The translations under genes and the position numbers were made by a program. Positions 16,905 through 25,431 of a stretch of DNA of 49,133 nucleotides are shown in pieces. The notes beneath the pieces are model-generated. The model worked only from the letters and a program-made list of their open reading frames with translations, was not told the DNA's origin and did no database searches. Numbering within the stretch: position 1 is the stretch's first letter; each line of letters begins with the position of its first letter. Source of the DNA: Phycisphaerales bacterium (lineage in GTDB: Bacteria; Planctomycetota; Phycisphaerae; Phycisphaerales; UBA1924); NCBI GenBank assembly GCA_013360675.1, contig JABWBB010000018.1, forward strand, positions 1 to 49,133, read 5' to 3'.

Positions 16905-17657
16905 ATGCGTCCCATCGCGATGTGCATTGTTCTTGGTTCGTCCTCGCTGACCCTGGCCCAAGGCCTGCCGGTCTTTACCGACACGTTCGACAGCGCGCCG
17001 TCACCGCTGTGGAGCAACACGCGCGGGGACTGGACCACCGCCAATGGCGAATACTTCGCCCAGGCGCCCAGCAACAACCCGGCCACCGTGACTTCGGTTC
17101 CCTTTGTCCTAGGAGATCTCGATCTCGATCTGGACGTGCTCAGCGTGTCCGACGGCGGGGTCTGGCTGCACCTGAACGAGGCGGAGAACTCGGGCGTGTT
17201 GCTGGTCACGGGTGGGTGGGGGCACACCGGGACAGGTTTCTACTTCCACGTCATGACCAACGGGTCCTATTCGCCCGTCTATGCCCAGTCGCCGCCGCTC
17301 TTCAACCAGGGCGATGACCTGCACCTGACGATCCGGGTGCGGGGGTCGGTCTATCGCGTGTATCTCAATGGCTCGGCCCAGCCCGTTGCCGAGTTCGCGC
17401 ATTCCGAGCCGCTGGTCGGACGCATCGGTCTGTACGACTTCACCGTGGGCGGACAACGCTTCGACAACATCGTCCTGGTCAATCCCTGCCTGGGAGATTT
17501 CAACAACTCCGGCGGAACTCCCGACGACGCCGATGTGGCCGCCTTCTTTGAGGCATGGTCGAACGGTCATCCGCTGGCCGATCTGAACCGCTCCGGTGGC
17601 ACCCCCGACGATGCCGATGTGGCCGCCTTCTTCGAGCGTTGGGACAACGGCTGCTGA
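16905..17657 (+). CDS. Secreted GC-type dockerin protein with LamG/concanavalin-like domain
   Basis: The ATG at 16905 has GGAGG seven bases upstream. The 250-residue product has a short signal peptide (MRPIAMCIVLGSSSLTLAQG) and a concanavalin/LamG-like domain: 'FTDTFDSAPSPLWSNTRGDWTTANGEYFAQ', '...NQGDDLHLTIRVRGSVYRVYLNGSAQPVAEF', 'GRIGLYDFTVGGQRFDNIVLV'. Such domains bind glycans or act as adhesion modules. Residues 195-250 form the dockerin, both repeats reading GTPDDADVAAFFE, ending WDNGC. TATATT at 16863-16868 may be its -10. It is followed by 291 bp before the cytochrome gene. Confidence 0.85.
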   Translation: MRPIAMCIVLGSSSLTLAQGLPVFTDTFDSAPSPLWSNTRGDWTTANGEYFAQAPSNNPATVTSVPFVLGDLDLDLDVLSVSDGGVWLHLNEAENSGVLLVTGGWGHTGTGFYFHVMTNGSYSPVYAQSPPLFNQGDDLHLTIRVRGSVYRVYLNGSAQPVAEFAHSEPLVGRIGLYDFTVGGQRFDNIVLVNPCLGDFNNSGGTPDDADVAAFFEAWSNGHPLADLNRSGGTPDDADVAAFFERWDNGC

Positions 17658-17865
17658 GGCCGCCTGAGATCTGATCCCCATTCCAATACCCAAGGGCGTG
17701 GCAGCGTTGTGCGGCCCGTGGATCGGTGCTGCAGGACTGGCGTGCGAGCACCTTCAGTTCCAGCGAAGCCCATGAACTCCAAGAAGTTGCACCAGGTGTA
17801 ATCCCTGGCTTTGGCTGCGTCTCACTCCAGGCGGCCAATCTCGGATAAATTTCTCCACATTCTGA

Positions 17866-17895
17866 TTGACACGGGGCCCCAGGCGCGGCGACAAT
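17866..17895 (+). promoter_or_regulatory. Sigma-70-like promoter before the cytochrome gene
   Basis: TTGACA (17866-17871), an 18-base spacer and GACAAT (17890-17895), ending 53 bases before the ATG at 17949. The -10 is identical to that of the promoter at 12307-12335. The rest of 17658-17865 shows no gene or clear terminator. Confidence 0.5.
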
Positions 17896-17948
17896 GAATA
17901 CGAGACTGATATATCCGTTATTGGTCGCGGTTCCACTGGAGGTCGCGC

Positions 17949-19790
17949 ATGTCGAGCCAAGCCACACGTCGTTCCAAACTGATCGCGGGCCTCTTCGGCG
18001 GGACGATCCTTGCCATCGGGGGCTCACTGGCCATCGCCACGATCATTGAACTGACGTTCGAGGATCTGCACCTGCGCGGCACGCAGGTCAACGAGATCCC
18101 CCACTGGAACATTCAGACCTCGCAGAACTGCATGCTCTGCCACGGCGAGTTCGACGAGGATAAGGACCCCTACGCCACGTGGCACGGGAGCCTGATGGGC
18201 CAGGCGGGACGCGACCCGCTGTTCTATGCCCAGATGACACTGGCCAACCAGGACACGGTCAACGCGGGCTACTTCTGCATGCGGTGCCACGTCCCGATGA
18301 CCTTCGTCACGGGGCACGCGTACCAGCCCGACGGCACCACGCTCGATGATCGCGACAAGGACGGCGTCAACTGCCACTTCTGCCACTCGATGGTCGATCC
18401 GGTCTATCGCCCTGGCGTCAGCCCCCCCGGCGACGAGTCGCTTCTGGCCGGGCTGCAGTCGGGCGCACCTCAGCACTACGGCAACTCGATGTTCGTGCTC
18501 GACCCGCTGGGCGTGCGGCGCAGCGCGCGTGGTACCACCGACGCCCCCCACGCCGTGATCCAGTCGCCCTTCCACTCGACGGGCAGCATGTGCGGCACGT
18601 GCCACGAGGTGGGCAACCCCGCCGTCAGCCGCCAGGTCGACGGCTCATACCGGTACAACACGCTCGACCAGGCGCCGCCGACGGAAGATCCGGATCAGCT
18701 CTTCCCGCTCGAGCGGACGTACACCGAGTGGAAACTCTCATCGTTCGCGAACGGCGGGGTATCGATGGGCGGGCGGTTTGGCGGGCTCAACGCCGACGTG
18801 GTGTCGACCTGCCAGGACTGCCACATGCCCAAGGTCGAGAGCCAGTTGTGCTTCTTTGGCCCGACGCACAACGACGCGCGGGCGCACGATTTTGCGGGCG
18901 CGTCGGCCCAGGTGCTCGACATCATCGCCGTCTACACCGCCAACGACCCGGACGTGAACCAGGACTACCTCGCCCGTGGGCGGGCCAAGGCGGTCGCGAT
19001 GCTCCAGCGGGCGGCGGACCTCGAACTGACGCAGAGCGGCCCGTTGATGAACGTGCGCGTGATCAACCAGAGCGGGCACAAGATTCCCACCGGGCATATC
19101 GAAGGACGCCTGATCTTCATCAATGTGAAGTTCTTCGACGCGGGGAACAATCTCATCGCCGAGCACGGGCACTACAACCCGATCACGGCGGACCTCGACG
19201 CGGCGTCGACGCGCGTCTACGAGATGCGCGTGGGACTGACGCCATTCGCAGCGTCGATCACGGGTCTGCCGGCGGGCGAGACAGGGCACATGGCGCTGGC
19301 GGACATGATCTCGTTTGACAACCGCATCCCGCCGCGCGGATTCAACAACGCGGCGTTCGAGGCCTCGGGCGCCCCGGCCGTCGGGCATCCCTACGCCGAT
19401 GGGCAGCACTGGGATGACGCTCCCTTCCCCATCCCGCAGGGGGCAGCCAGCGCCCGCGTGAGCATCAACTACCAGCAGACGCCCAAGTGGTACATCGAGC
19501 ACCTCCACCACGACAACCACACCAACAACTGGGGCCAGATCCTGTACGACGCCTGGGTGAGCACGGGTAAGGGGGCGCCGATCGAGATGGCCGTGGCCAC
19601 GATCGACCTTGCCCCGCCCTGCATCGCCGACTTCAACGGCTCGGGCGGCACCCCCGACGACGCGGACGTCTTCGCCTTCTTCGAGGCCTGGAACAGCGGC
19701 GAGATCACCGCCGACGTCAACGGCTCGGGCGGCACCCCCGATGATGCCGACGTCTTCTACTTCTTCGAACGCTGGAACGCCGGCTGCTGA
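17949..19790 (+). CDS. Penta-heme cytochrome c carrying a GC-type dockerin
   Basis: The ATG at 17949 follows GGAGG by seven bases; 613 residues. A basic N-terminus and a hydrophobic helix (residues ~9-34) form an uncleaved anchor or signal. Five CxxCH haem sites are at residues 61-65 (CMLCH), 110-114 (CMRCH), 142-146 (CHFCH), 215-219 (CGTCH) and 288-292 (CQDCH), with many extra His as distal ligands ('HAYQPDG', 'HEVGN', 'HMPKVE', 'THNDARAH'). The second half ('INQSGHKIPTGHIEGRLIF...') is a beta-rich domain common in planctomycete multihaem cytochromes. Residues 558-613 are a two-repeat GC dockerin, ending WNAGC. Likely an electron carrier outside the cytoplasmic membrane; redox partner unknown. 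Haem attachment would need ResB/CcsA (45547-48105). A dockerin on a multihaem cytochrome is unusual. Confidence 0.88.
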   Translation: MSSQATRRSKLIAGLFGGTILAIGGSLAIATIIELTFEDLHLRGTQVNEIPHWNIQTSQNCMLCHGEFDEDKDPYATWHGSLMGQAGRDPLFYAQMTLANQDTVNAGYFCMRCHVPMTFVTGHAYQPDGTTLDDRDKDGVNCHFCHSMVDPVYRPGVSPPGDESLLAGLQSGAPQHYGNSMFVLDPLGVRRSARGTTDAPHAVIQSPFHSTGSMCGTCHEVGNPAVSRQVDGSYRYNTLDQAPPTEDPDQLFPLERTYTEWKLSSFANGGVSMGGRFGGLNADVVSTCQDCHMPKVESQLCFFGPTHNDARAHDFAGASAQVLDIIAVYTANDPDVNQDYLARGRAKAVAMLQRAADLELTQSGPLMNVRVINQSGHKIPTGHIEGRLIFINVKFFDAGNNLIAEHGHYNPITADLDAASTRVYEMRVGLTPFAASITGLPAGETGHMALADMISFDNRIPPRGFNNAAFEASGAPAVGHPYADGQHWDDAPFPIPQGAASARVSINYQQTPKWYIEHLHHDNHTNNWGQILYDAWVSTGKGAPIEMAVATIDLAPPCIADFNGSGGTPDDADVFAFFEAWNSGEITADVNGSGGTPDDADVFYFFERWNAGC

Positions 19791-19826
19791 CCCCGGCTCT
19801 TCACCTCAACCGACCTCCAGTGGCAC

Positions 19827-19887
19827 AACACCCGCGCGCTGCCCCCTCGTTCTCGGGGGCGCACGTGCGGGTGTTCGTGCTTTTTTT
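19827..19887 (+). terminator. Rho-independent terminator after the cytochrome gene
   Basis: A long interrupted hairpin: outer arms AACACCCGC/GCGGGTGTT, inner GCCCCC/GGGGGC, then CGTGC and a run of seven T. It leaves only 23 bp before the next start codon (19911), so the lectin gene's promoter must overlap the terminator or it relies on read-through. Confidence 0.75.
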
Positions 19888-19910
19888 GCGCAACTGCCGA
19901 TAGAAGGGGC

Positions 19911-20861
19911 ATGATCACGCTTCGCGCCTTGTCCTTCGGATTGATGCTTCATGTGGCGGCCATGGCGGGTGCCCAGCCTTGCTCGACCTTCGGGGCTGAG
20001 GGGCACTGGTACCTGGCCCTGCGCGTGCCGGGCGGGATCACCTGGCCCAACGCCGACGCGATGGCCCTGGCTACCGGGGGGAACCTGGCCAGCATCACCA
20101 GTAGCGCGGAGAACCAGTTCGTCTTCTCCCTCATCGACAAGCCCGAGATCTGGGTCGGTGGTGCATTCGTGGCTGGCCCGTGGATCGGCGGTATTCAGCC
20201 TCCCGGTAGCCCCGAGCCGCTGGGCGGCTGGACCTGGGTCAGCGGCGATCCCTTCGTGTTCAACGCCTGGACCCCGGGCGAGCCCAACAACGGCGGCGGG
20301 CTGCGTCAGGAGGACCACATCTGCTTCTGGTCGATCAGCGCCGGCCGCAGCCCCACATGGAACGATTACCCATGGTGGGCCAACACGCCCGGGCTCGTGA
20401 TCGAATGGAACGCCGACCCGCGCCCGGTCTTTGTTCCCGGGGAGGGGACAACCACGGTGATTTGCGCGGGGGTGGATCATCTGATCAATGCGCCGATGGC
20501 ATCGACCGCGCCCGCCGTGTTTCGCTGGAGGAAGAACGGCGCGCCGCTCACCAACAGCACGAGGATCAGCGGGGCCGAATCGTCCACGCTGTCGATCGCG
20601 GGAGTACGCCTGAGCGACGAGGGGGTGTACGAATGCGTGGCGACGCACGCCTGCGGCGAGGCCATATCACCGCCGACTGCCCTCACGGTCTGCATCGCCG
20701 ACTTCAACTGCTCCGAGGGAACGCCCGACGATGCCGATGTGACCGCCTTCTTTGAAGCCTGGAACGCCGGTGATCCCTTGGCCGACCTGAATGAATCGGA
20801 AGGCACGCCCGACGACGCCGACATCACGCTCTTCTTCGCACGATGGAACCAGGGCTGCTGA
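19911..20861 (+). CDS. Secreted C-type lectin/Ig-domain protein with GC-type dockerin
   Basis: The ATG at 19911 has GAAGGGG six bases upstream; 316 residues. A signal peptide (MITLRALSFGLMLHVAAMAGA-QP) precedes a C-type lectin domain (~25-165): 'ALATGGNLASITSSAENQFVFSLI', 'WVGGAF', 'WTWVSGDPFVFNAWTPGEPNNGGG' with the EPN motif of mannose-type calcium sites, and 'ICFWSI...WNDYP'. An Ig-like domain (~170-260) follows: 'FRWRKNGAPLTN...SSTLSIAGVRLSDEGVYECVATHACG'. Residues 261-316 form the dockerin, but both repeats read SEGTPDDAD rather than SGGTPDDAD, so the two halves changed together. It ends WNQGC. Probably glycan-binding at the surface. Confidence 0.88.
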   Translation: MITLRALSFGLMLHVAAMAGAQPCSTFGAEGHWYLALRVPGGITWPNADAMALATGGNLASITSSAENQFVFSLIDKPEIWVGGAFVAGPWIGGIQPPGSPEPLGGWTWVSGDPFVFNAWTPGEPNNGGGLRQEDHICFWSISAGRSPTWNDYPWWANTPGLVIEWNADPRPVFVPGEGTTTVICAGVDHLINAPMASTAPAVFRWRKNGAPLTNSTRISGAESSTLSIAGVRLSDEGVYECVATHACGEAISPPTALTVCIADFNCSEGTPDDADVTAFFEAWNAGDPLADLNESEGTPDDADITLFFARWNQGC

Positions 20862-20888
20862 TTCGTGTCGACCCGACTCGACGGATAG

Positions 20889-20921
20889 AAAAACGGGGGC
20901 CTCGCGTCAGCGAAGCCCCCG
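20889..20921 (-). terminator. Rho-independent terminator of the subtilase gene
   Basis: On the minus strand a stem CGGGGGC-TTCGC/GCGA-GGCCCCCG with a short loop is followed by TTTTTCT. It lies 31 bp beyond the subtilase stop, between two convergent genes. On the plus strand it has no T-run. Confidence 0.8.
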
Positions 20922-20952
20922 CGGAATCAGGCGTATTCCGGCGTGGCTGGTT

Positions 20953-23900
20953 TCAGCAGCCGGCGTTCCAGAGGTCAAAGAACACCGTCACGTCGGCGTC
21001 GTCGGGCGTGCCGCCCGAGCCGTTCATGTCCGCGGACGCATCGCCGTTGTTCCAGGCCTGGAAGAAGGCGGCGACGTCGGCGTCGTCGGGGGTGCCACCC
21101 GACCCGTTGAAGTCCGCCGGGCACGTGGTCGATTCGCAGGTGAGGCGTTCGATGACGATGTCATCGAAGGCGGCTTCGACGAGCGAAGCGCCGCCCAGAT
21201 CGGCGGCCTGGAATCGCAGGTAGGTGGTCGACGTGGGATTAGCCAGGACGTCTCCCAGGCGGAAGGAGTGCTGCGTCCACTGGTTGCGGGTCGAGGTGAT
21301 GGTCCAGGCGTTGGTCCAGGTGGTGCCATCGCCGCTGACATCGAGCTTGAAGGAATCGAGCCCATCGGTGCCGTTGGAATAGAACCAGTGCCAGAAGCTG
21401 ACGCGGGCGTCGGCCAGGCCGGCGAGATTGAGGGCGGGTGATCGAACGCTGGTGAACCCGCCGTCGACGTCGAACGTGCCGGCGGCGGTCCCGGCGTTAC
21501 CGTCGGTCACCCAGCACATGGTGCCGCTGGGGGTGTGGTCGTCCTCGGGCTGGGCCTGTGCGCCACCGGTGGTGGTGCCCTGCGGGTCCATGCGATTCCA
21601 GCGGCCGGTGGTGGCGGTATCGCCGGCCATCGGCGTGAGCCAGCCGGCATCGGTCTCCGCGTCGTCGCCAAAGGACACTTCGTAGACGCCCACGAGCGTC
21701 GAGTAAGGCGCGCCCGCGCCGGCGCTGGGCAGGGTCCGCACGCCGAGCGTGGCGCCCGTCGCGGTGAAGTAGTACTCCGCCGTGCCGTCGCAGGTGAAGC
21801 CGGGGATGTTGCCCGACCAGATGGTGCCAGCCTGGGGCGAGAGGGGCGTGGTGATCCACGACCCGCCCGAGCGGTGCACGACCGCGACCGAGCCGGGCAC
21901 GAGGGTTTCGCTGTCGGCGGTGACGTTGATGGCGACGGGCACGGGCGAGCCCGGGGCCACCAGCGACGAGGCCAGCGTGATGGCGTTCATGTCGAGCGCG
22001 GGCGGGTTGTTCACGCCCGTGAGCGGCAGCGACGACACGAACGTGAAGGCCTGGGGCCCTTCGGGCACGGTGGTCGCCCGGACCTGCACGGTCCACACGC
22101 CCGGCGTGGGGTTGCTGACGCGGACCTGCTCGAGGTTATCGATGTGGTTCTCGACGCTGCGCACCGCATCGGCGGTCGGGTTGGCCGGATTGAGCGTCCA
22201 CGGGTAGTGGCGCACGTTGTTGGGGTCGGTCAGGATGATGTCGAGGTCGTTGACGAGGCCGGTGAGCACCGCGCCCGCGCCGGGGAAGTCGTCCCACGAC
22301 AGCGTCATCACCAGATCGCCGCTGGCCGGGGGCACCGTGACCTCGTAGGTGCGTCGGGCATCCTGGATCAGCGCGTTGTTCACGAACTGCCCCGAGCGCA
22401 TCACGTCGATCGCATTGCGCACGCGCACCGATCCGTAGCCGTACTCGTAGTCGGGCCCGGGGCGGCCGCGGTCTTCGCAGGTGTGCGCGATCAGCGCCTT
22501 CATGAAAGCATTGGTCGGGTCGGGGCTGCCCACGAACTGGGCGCGATAGTCCTGCAGGATCAGCGCGACGCAGCCGGCGACGGCGGGGGTCGCCATCGAG
22601 GTGCCGCAGCTTGTGCCGTAGGACGTGTCGCTGGCCGACGTGCAGCTGTTAATGCCCGAGCCCGTCTGGCAGCCGGGGGCGGAGAAGTCGGGCTTCATGC
22701 GCCCGTCTTCGGTGGGGCCCCAGGACGAGAACGACGAGATGACGTCGTTATCCGAGTTCACCGAACCGATGACCATGCTGTTCTTGGCGCACGAGGGCGG
22801 GCCCAACGAGCCGTAGACCGTGCCGAAGATGTTGGTGCAGCGGGTGCTGCCCCGTTCGTTGCCCGCGGCCCACGTGACGCGCAGGGGCTGGAAGTTCGTG
22901 ACCGACGAGTTCCCGCGAACGATCGAGTCGATGATCGCCGACACGGTGCCGTAGTTCCCGTACCAGTTGCAATCGAAGTTGTTGTTGGCGACGTTGGTGC
23001 CGATGGAGTTGGTGGCCGAGTGGGCGCCGGCCTGGATCGCCGCGGCGTACTCAACTTCCATGTCGCACGGGTTGTTGTAGAGCCACTCGCTCTGCCCCGA
23101 GATACCCACGCCCGCCGAGCAGTAGGTCACGCCCGGGGCCACGCCCTTGTACGCGGCGTTGCCGATCCCCGCGCCGCCCACGGTGCCCGAGACGTGCGTC
23201 GCGTGGCTCGAGACCGAGGCGCCGTTGGAATCGACGAATGTCACGCGACCGGCCAGGTCGACGTGCGTACCACGCACGATGCCGCCGTCGAACACCAGCA
23301 CCTTCACGCCCGTGCCATCGAGCCCGTAGGGGGCCGTCTGCACCTGGTCGGCCTGGGTCACCTGGCGCACCTGATCGTTCATCTCGCTCATCGGGGGGGC
23401 GGCGGGCTCGATCCACTGCACCACATCTTCCGCGGCGAGCATCTGCAGATTGGCCAGCGGCACCTCCGCGACAAAGCCCATGACCGAGGCCATCTCGCCC
23501 ACCACTACGCCCGCGTGCTTGCGGATCAGGTTCGCGGCGAAATCACCCATGGGCGCGTCGGCGTGGAACGAGATGTAAACCGGCACCATCGGATTGGGGC
23601 CGACCTCGCGGCTCCACAGCGGATTGGGCGCGAGCATCGAGGTGCCGCTTCCCTTCGAGAACGACGGGTGCAGCTTCCACTGGGTCTGGACCGACTGGGC
23701 CGCGGCGAGATACCCGCTGGCCTGAATCCCCTTGAGATCCGCGCCGCGCAGGAGCGTGGCATAGAACGCGTTGTTCCCCAGCGCGGTGCCGATCGTCAGG
23801 CCCATGCCCGCCAGGTCTTGGCGTGACTGGGGGGTAACGGGACCGGCCAGCTGAACCAGCACACGCCGCTCGCCGTGCTCGGCACCGATCATCGCCAGCG

Positions 23901-24039
23901 ACGAGGCCACGTCGCGGCCCTCGTTCTTCACGTGCATCTCGGGGGCCGAACGCCACCGTACCTGTGCCGACGCAGTGCCCGCCAGGCCCGCCAGGATCAT
24001 CGCCGCGGAAATCATCCGAATCGCGTTCGTGCGTCGCAT
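20953..24039 (-). CDS. Secreted subtilisin-like serine protease (S8) with GC-type dockerin
   Basis: The ATG at 24039 has AGGGG upstream; 1028 residues. Signal peptide MRRTNAIRMISAAMILAGLAGTASA-Q. Residues ~27-220 resemble an inhibitor-type propeptide. The S8 catalytic domain holds Asp251 (VLVFDGG), His279 (SSHATHVSGT) and Ser481 (GTSMATPAVAG), all in canonical context, so the enzyme should be active. From ~560 a pre-peptidase-type C-terminal beta domain ('GDLVMTLSWDDFPGAG...VNDLDIILTDP...NHIDNLEQVRVSNPTPGVWTVQV') is followed by a jelly-roll of the kind seen in choice-of-anchor proteins ('DARVSFWHWFYSNGTDGLDSFKLDVSGDG...FDDIVIERL'). Residues 973-1028 are the dockerin ending WNAGC. Role: extracellular proteolysis or exoprotein processing. 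The leader contains a hairpin (24073-24093). Confidence 0.93.
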   Translation of the reverse strand: MRRTNAIRMISAAMILAGLAGTASAQVRWRSAPEMHVKNEGRDVASSLAMIGAEHGERRVLVQLAGPVTPQSRQDLAGMGLTIGTALGNNAFYATLLRGADLKGIQASGYLAAAQSVQTQWKLHPSFSKGSGTSMLAPNPLWSREVGPNPMVPVYISFHADAPMGDFAANLIRKHAGVVVGEMASVMGFVAEVPLANLQMLAAEDVVQWIEPAAPPMSEMNDQVRQVTQADQVQTAPYGLDGTGVKVLVFDGGIVRGTHVDLAGRVTFVDSNGASVSSHATHVSGTVGGAGIGNAAYKGVAPGVTYCSAGVGISGQSEWLYNNPCDMEVEYAAAIQAGAHSATNSIGTNVANNNFDCNWYGNYGTVSAIIDSIVRGNSSVTNFQPLRVTWAAGNERGSTRCTNIFGTVYGSLGPPSCAKNSMVIGSVNSDNDVISSFSSWGPTEDGRMKPDFSAPGCQTGSGINSCTSASDTSYGTSCGTSMATPAVAGCVALILQDYRAQFVGSPDPTNAFMKALIAHTCEDRGRPGPDYEYGYGSVRVRNAIDVMRSGQFVNNALIQDARRTYEVTVPPASGDLVMTLSWDDFPGAGAVLTGLVNDLDIILTDPNNVRHYPWTLNPANPTADAVRSVENHIDNLEQVRVSNPTPGVWTVQVRATTVPEGPQAFTFVSSLPLTGVNNPPALDMNAITLASSLVAPGSPVPVAINVTADSETLVPGSVAVVHRSGGSWITTPLSPQAGTIWSGNIPGFTCDGTAEYYFTATGATLGVRTLPSAGAGAPYSTLVGVYEVSFGDDAETDAGWLTPMAGDTATTGRWNRMDPQGTTTGGAQAQPEDDHTPSGTMCWVTDGNAGTAAGTFDVDGGFTSVRSPALNLAGLADARVSFWHWFYSNGTDGLDSFKLDVSGDGTTWTNAWTITSTRNQWTQHSFRLGDVLANPTSTTYLRFQAADLGGASLVEAAFDDIVIERLTCESTTCPADFNGSGGTPDDADVAAFFQAWNNGDASADMNGSGGTPDDADVTVFFDLWNAGC

Positions 24040-24223
24040 GCTCTGTACCCCTGCCTTTCAAAAACACCCATGCTCCCCGGCGAACGCGGGGAGATCTCGC
24101 CATCTCTTTCGATGACGTCCAATCGACGGTTACAGACAATCCGTACCCACTCCCGGCCGTTCTACCTATTTAGACCCGAGAATGTGCTAGGTACCTCGGA
24201 GAACCCCTCCATCGCTACCCCGA

Positions 24224-24229
24224 TACGAT
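24224..24229 (+). promoter_or_regulatory. TACGAT -10-like element, 6 nt before the exbB ATG
   Basis: TACGAT ends six bases before the ATG at 24236 and there is no Shine-Dalgarno sequence. If it is a -10, transcription would begin at or next to the A of ATG, giving a leaderless mRNA. The same spacing occurs before the Fur-family and polX genes. No clear -35. Confidence 0.45.
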
Positions 24230-24235
24230 CCCTCT

Positions 24236-25009
24236 ATGGCGATCCTCCAGGGCGTGCTGAACCTCGTACAAAACCCGTCCCTCGGACCCGTGGCTCAGGC
24301 CTCGTCCGACGGCCCCATCGGACTGTGGCCTCTCTTTCTCCAGTCGTTTGACCTCTTCACCATCCTGCTGCTGATCGGGTCGCTCACGAGCGTCACGATC
24401 ATTGTGATCTGCATGATCGAGGTGCGTCAGGCCAACATCATCCCGCCCAAACTCGCCTCGCGGATGCTGGATCTGGCCCGGGCGGCCCGGTTTGACGACC
24501 TGCGCGACGCCGCACGCGACAACGATTCATTTCTGGCCCGGGTGGTCCGCCCGGCGATCGTGCGGATCCATGGGGACAAGGCGACGATCCGCGAGGCCGC
24601 CGAACTGGCCGCCTCAGAGGAATCAGCCCGATGGTTCCGCAAAATCGACCTGTTGAACGTGATCGGGAACCTCGGGCCGCTGGTGGGCCTGGCGGGCACG
24701 GTCTGGGGGATGATCCTGGCCTTTACCAGCCTGGGCGCGACGGGCGGGCAGGCGGGGCCAGCGGAACTCTCGGTGGGCATTTCGAAGGCCCTCTTCCACA
24801 CGCTCTTTGGGTTGTGTCTGGCGATCCCGTGCCTGACGGTCTTTGGCTTTTATCGCGGGCGGATCGACCGCATGCTCACCCGCGCCATCGTGCTGGGGAG
24901 CGAGATCATCGAGGCCATCCCAGGTGCGGATGCGGCCCACGCACCTCAGGCAGGCACACCCCCCACAACTGGTCCGACTGCCGCCGGCCCAGCGCGAGCC
25001 AGGGCCTGA
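24236..25009 (+). CDS. exbB: MotA/TolQ/ExbB-family proton channel protein
   Basis: The 257-residue protein has three hydrophobic helices: ~38-62 ('FTILLLIGSLTSVTIIVICMI'), ~140-165 ('LLNVIGNLGPLVGLAGTVWGMILAF', the ExbB/TolQ signature) and ~185-210 ('ISKALFHTLFGLCLAIPCLTVFGFY'). These are the channel helices that with ExbD form a proton-driven motor in the inner membrane. There is no Shine-Dalgarno, but a TACGAT element lies six bases upstream. Two ExbD genes follow at 4 and 1 bp spacing. No TonB or TolA gene is present in the window, so TonB-like versus Tol-like or surface-motility use is undecided. Tail residues 235-257 are Pro/Ala-rich. Confidence 0.88.
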   Translation: MAILQGVLNLVQNPSLGPVAQASSDGPIGLWPLFLQSFDLFTILLLIGSLTSVTIIVICMIEVRQANIIPPKLASRMLDLARAARFDDLRDAARDNDSFLARVVRPAIVRIHGDKATIREAAELAASEESARWFRKIDLLNVIGNLGPLVGLAGTVWGMILAFTSLGATGGQAGPAELSVGISKALFHTLFGLCLAIPCLTVFGFYRGRIDRMLTRAIVLGSEIIEAIPGADAAHAPQAGTPPTTGPTAAGPARARA

Positions 25010-25013
25010 TTCC

Positions 25014-25430
25014 ATGCGACTTCCCGCGCGTCACACCTCCGCGGTCGGCAAGATCAACGTCACCCCGCTGATCGACGTGGTGATGTGCCTGATCATTTTC
25101 TATCTGCTGGTCTTTCGCCTGGCGGTGCAGCGCCAAGCGAATGTGGACCTGCCCGCGACGGGGGTGGGCATCACCGCGGAGGTGTCGAGCGCGATCGTGA
25201 TCGTGGTCACGGGCACGCCCACGCGGATCCTGGTCGAGGGGCAGGAGGTCGCGCCGCAGGACCTGGCCCGCGTGCTGCAGGCGCGGGGGGCGGGCCGGGA
25301 GCAGCCCGTGCAGATCCGCGCGGATCGCACGCTGCCTTATGCCGCCATCGCGCCCGTGGTCGAAGCCTGCCGCGCCGCGGGCGTAGCGGGCGTTGACCTG
25401 ATCACCGAGCGTGCCGAAGGGGGGCGGTAG
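25014..25430 (+). CDS. exbD: ExbD/TolR-family protein (first copy)
   Basis: 138 residues; the ATG at 25014 lies four bases after the exbB stop. An N-terminal helix begins 'INVTPLIDVVMCLIIFYLLVF', with the essential membrane Asp of ExbD/TolR. The periplasmic domain includes 'NVDLPATG', 'VEGQEVAPQDLARVL' and 'PVQIRADRTLPYAAIAPVVEACRAAGVAGVDLIT', the expected ExbD fold. It partners the ExbB encoded just upstream. Confidence 0.9.
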   Translation: MRLPARHTSAVGKINVTPLIDVVMCLIIFYLLVFRLAVQRQANVDLPATGVGITAEVSSAIVIVVTGTPTRILVEGQEVAPQDLARVLQARGAGREQPVQIRADRTLPYAAIAPVVEACRAAGVAGVDLITERAEGGR

Positions 25431-25431
25431 C

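Noticed and set aside
21535..23826. 763-codon plus-strand frame opposite the subtilase
   Set aside because: Composition of a shadow frame (Arg/His/Gly/Val); the subtilase triad is on the minus strand.
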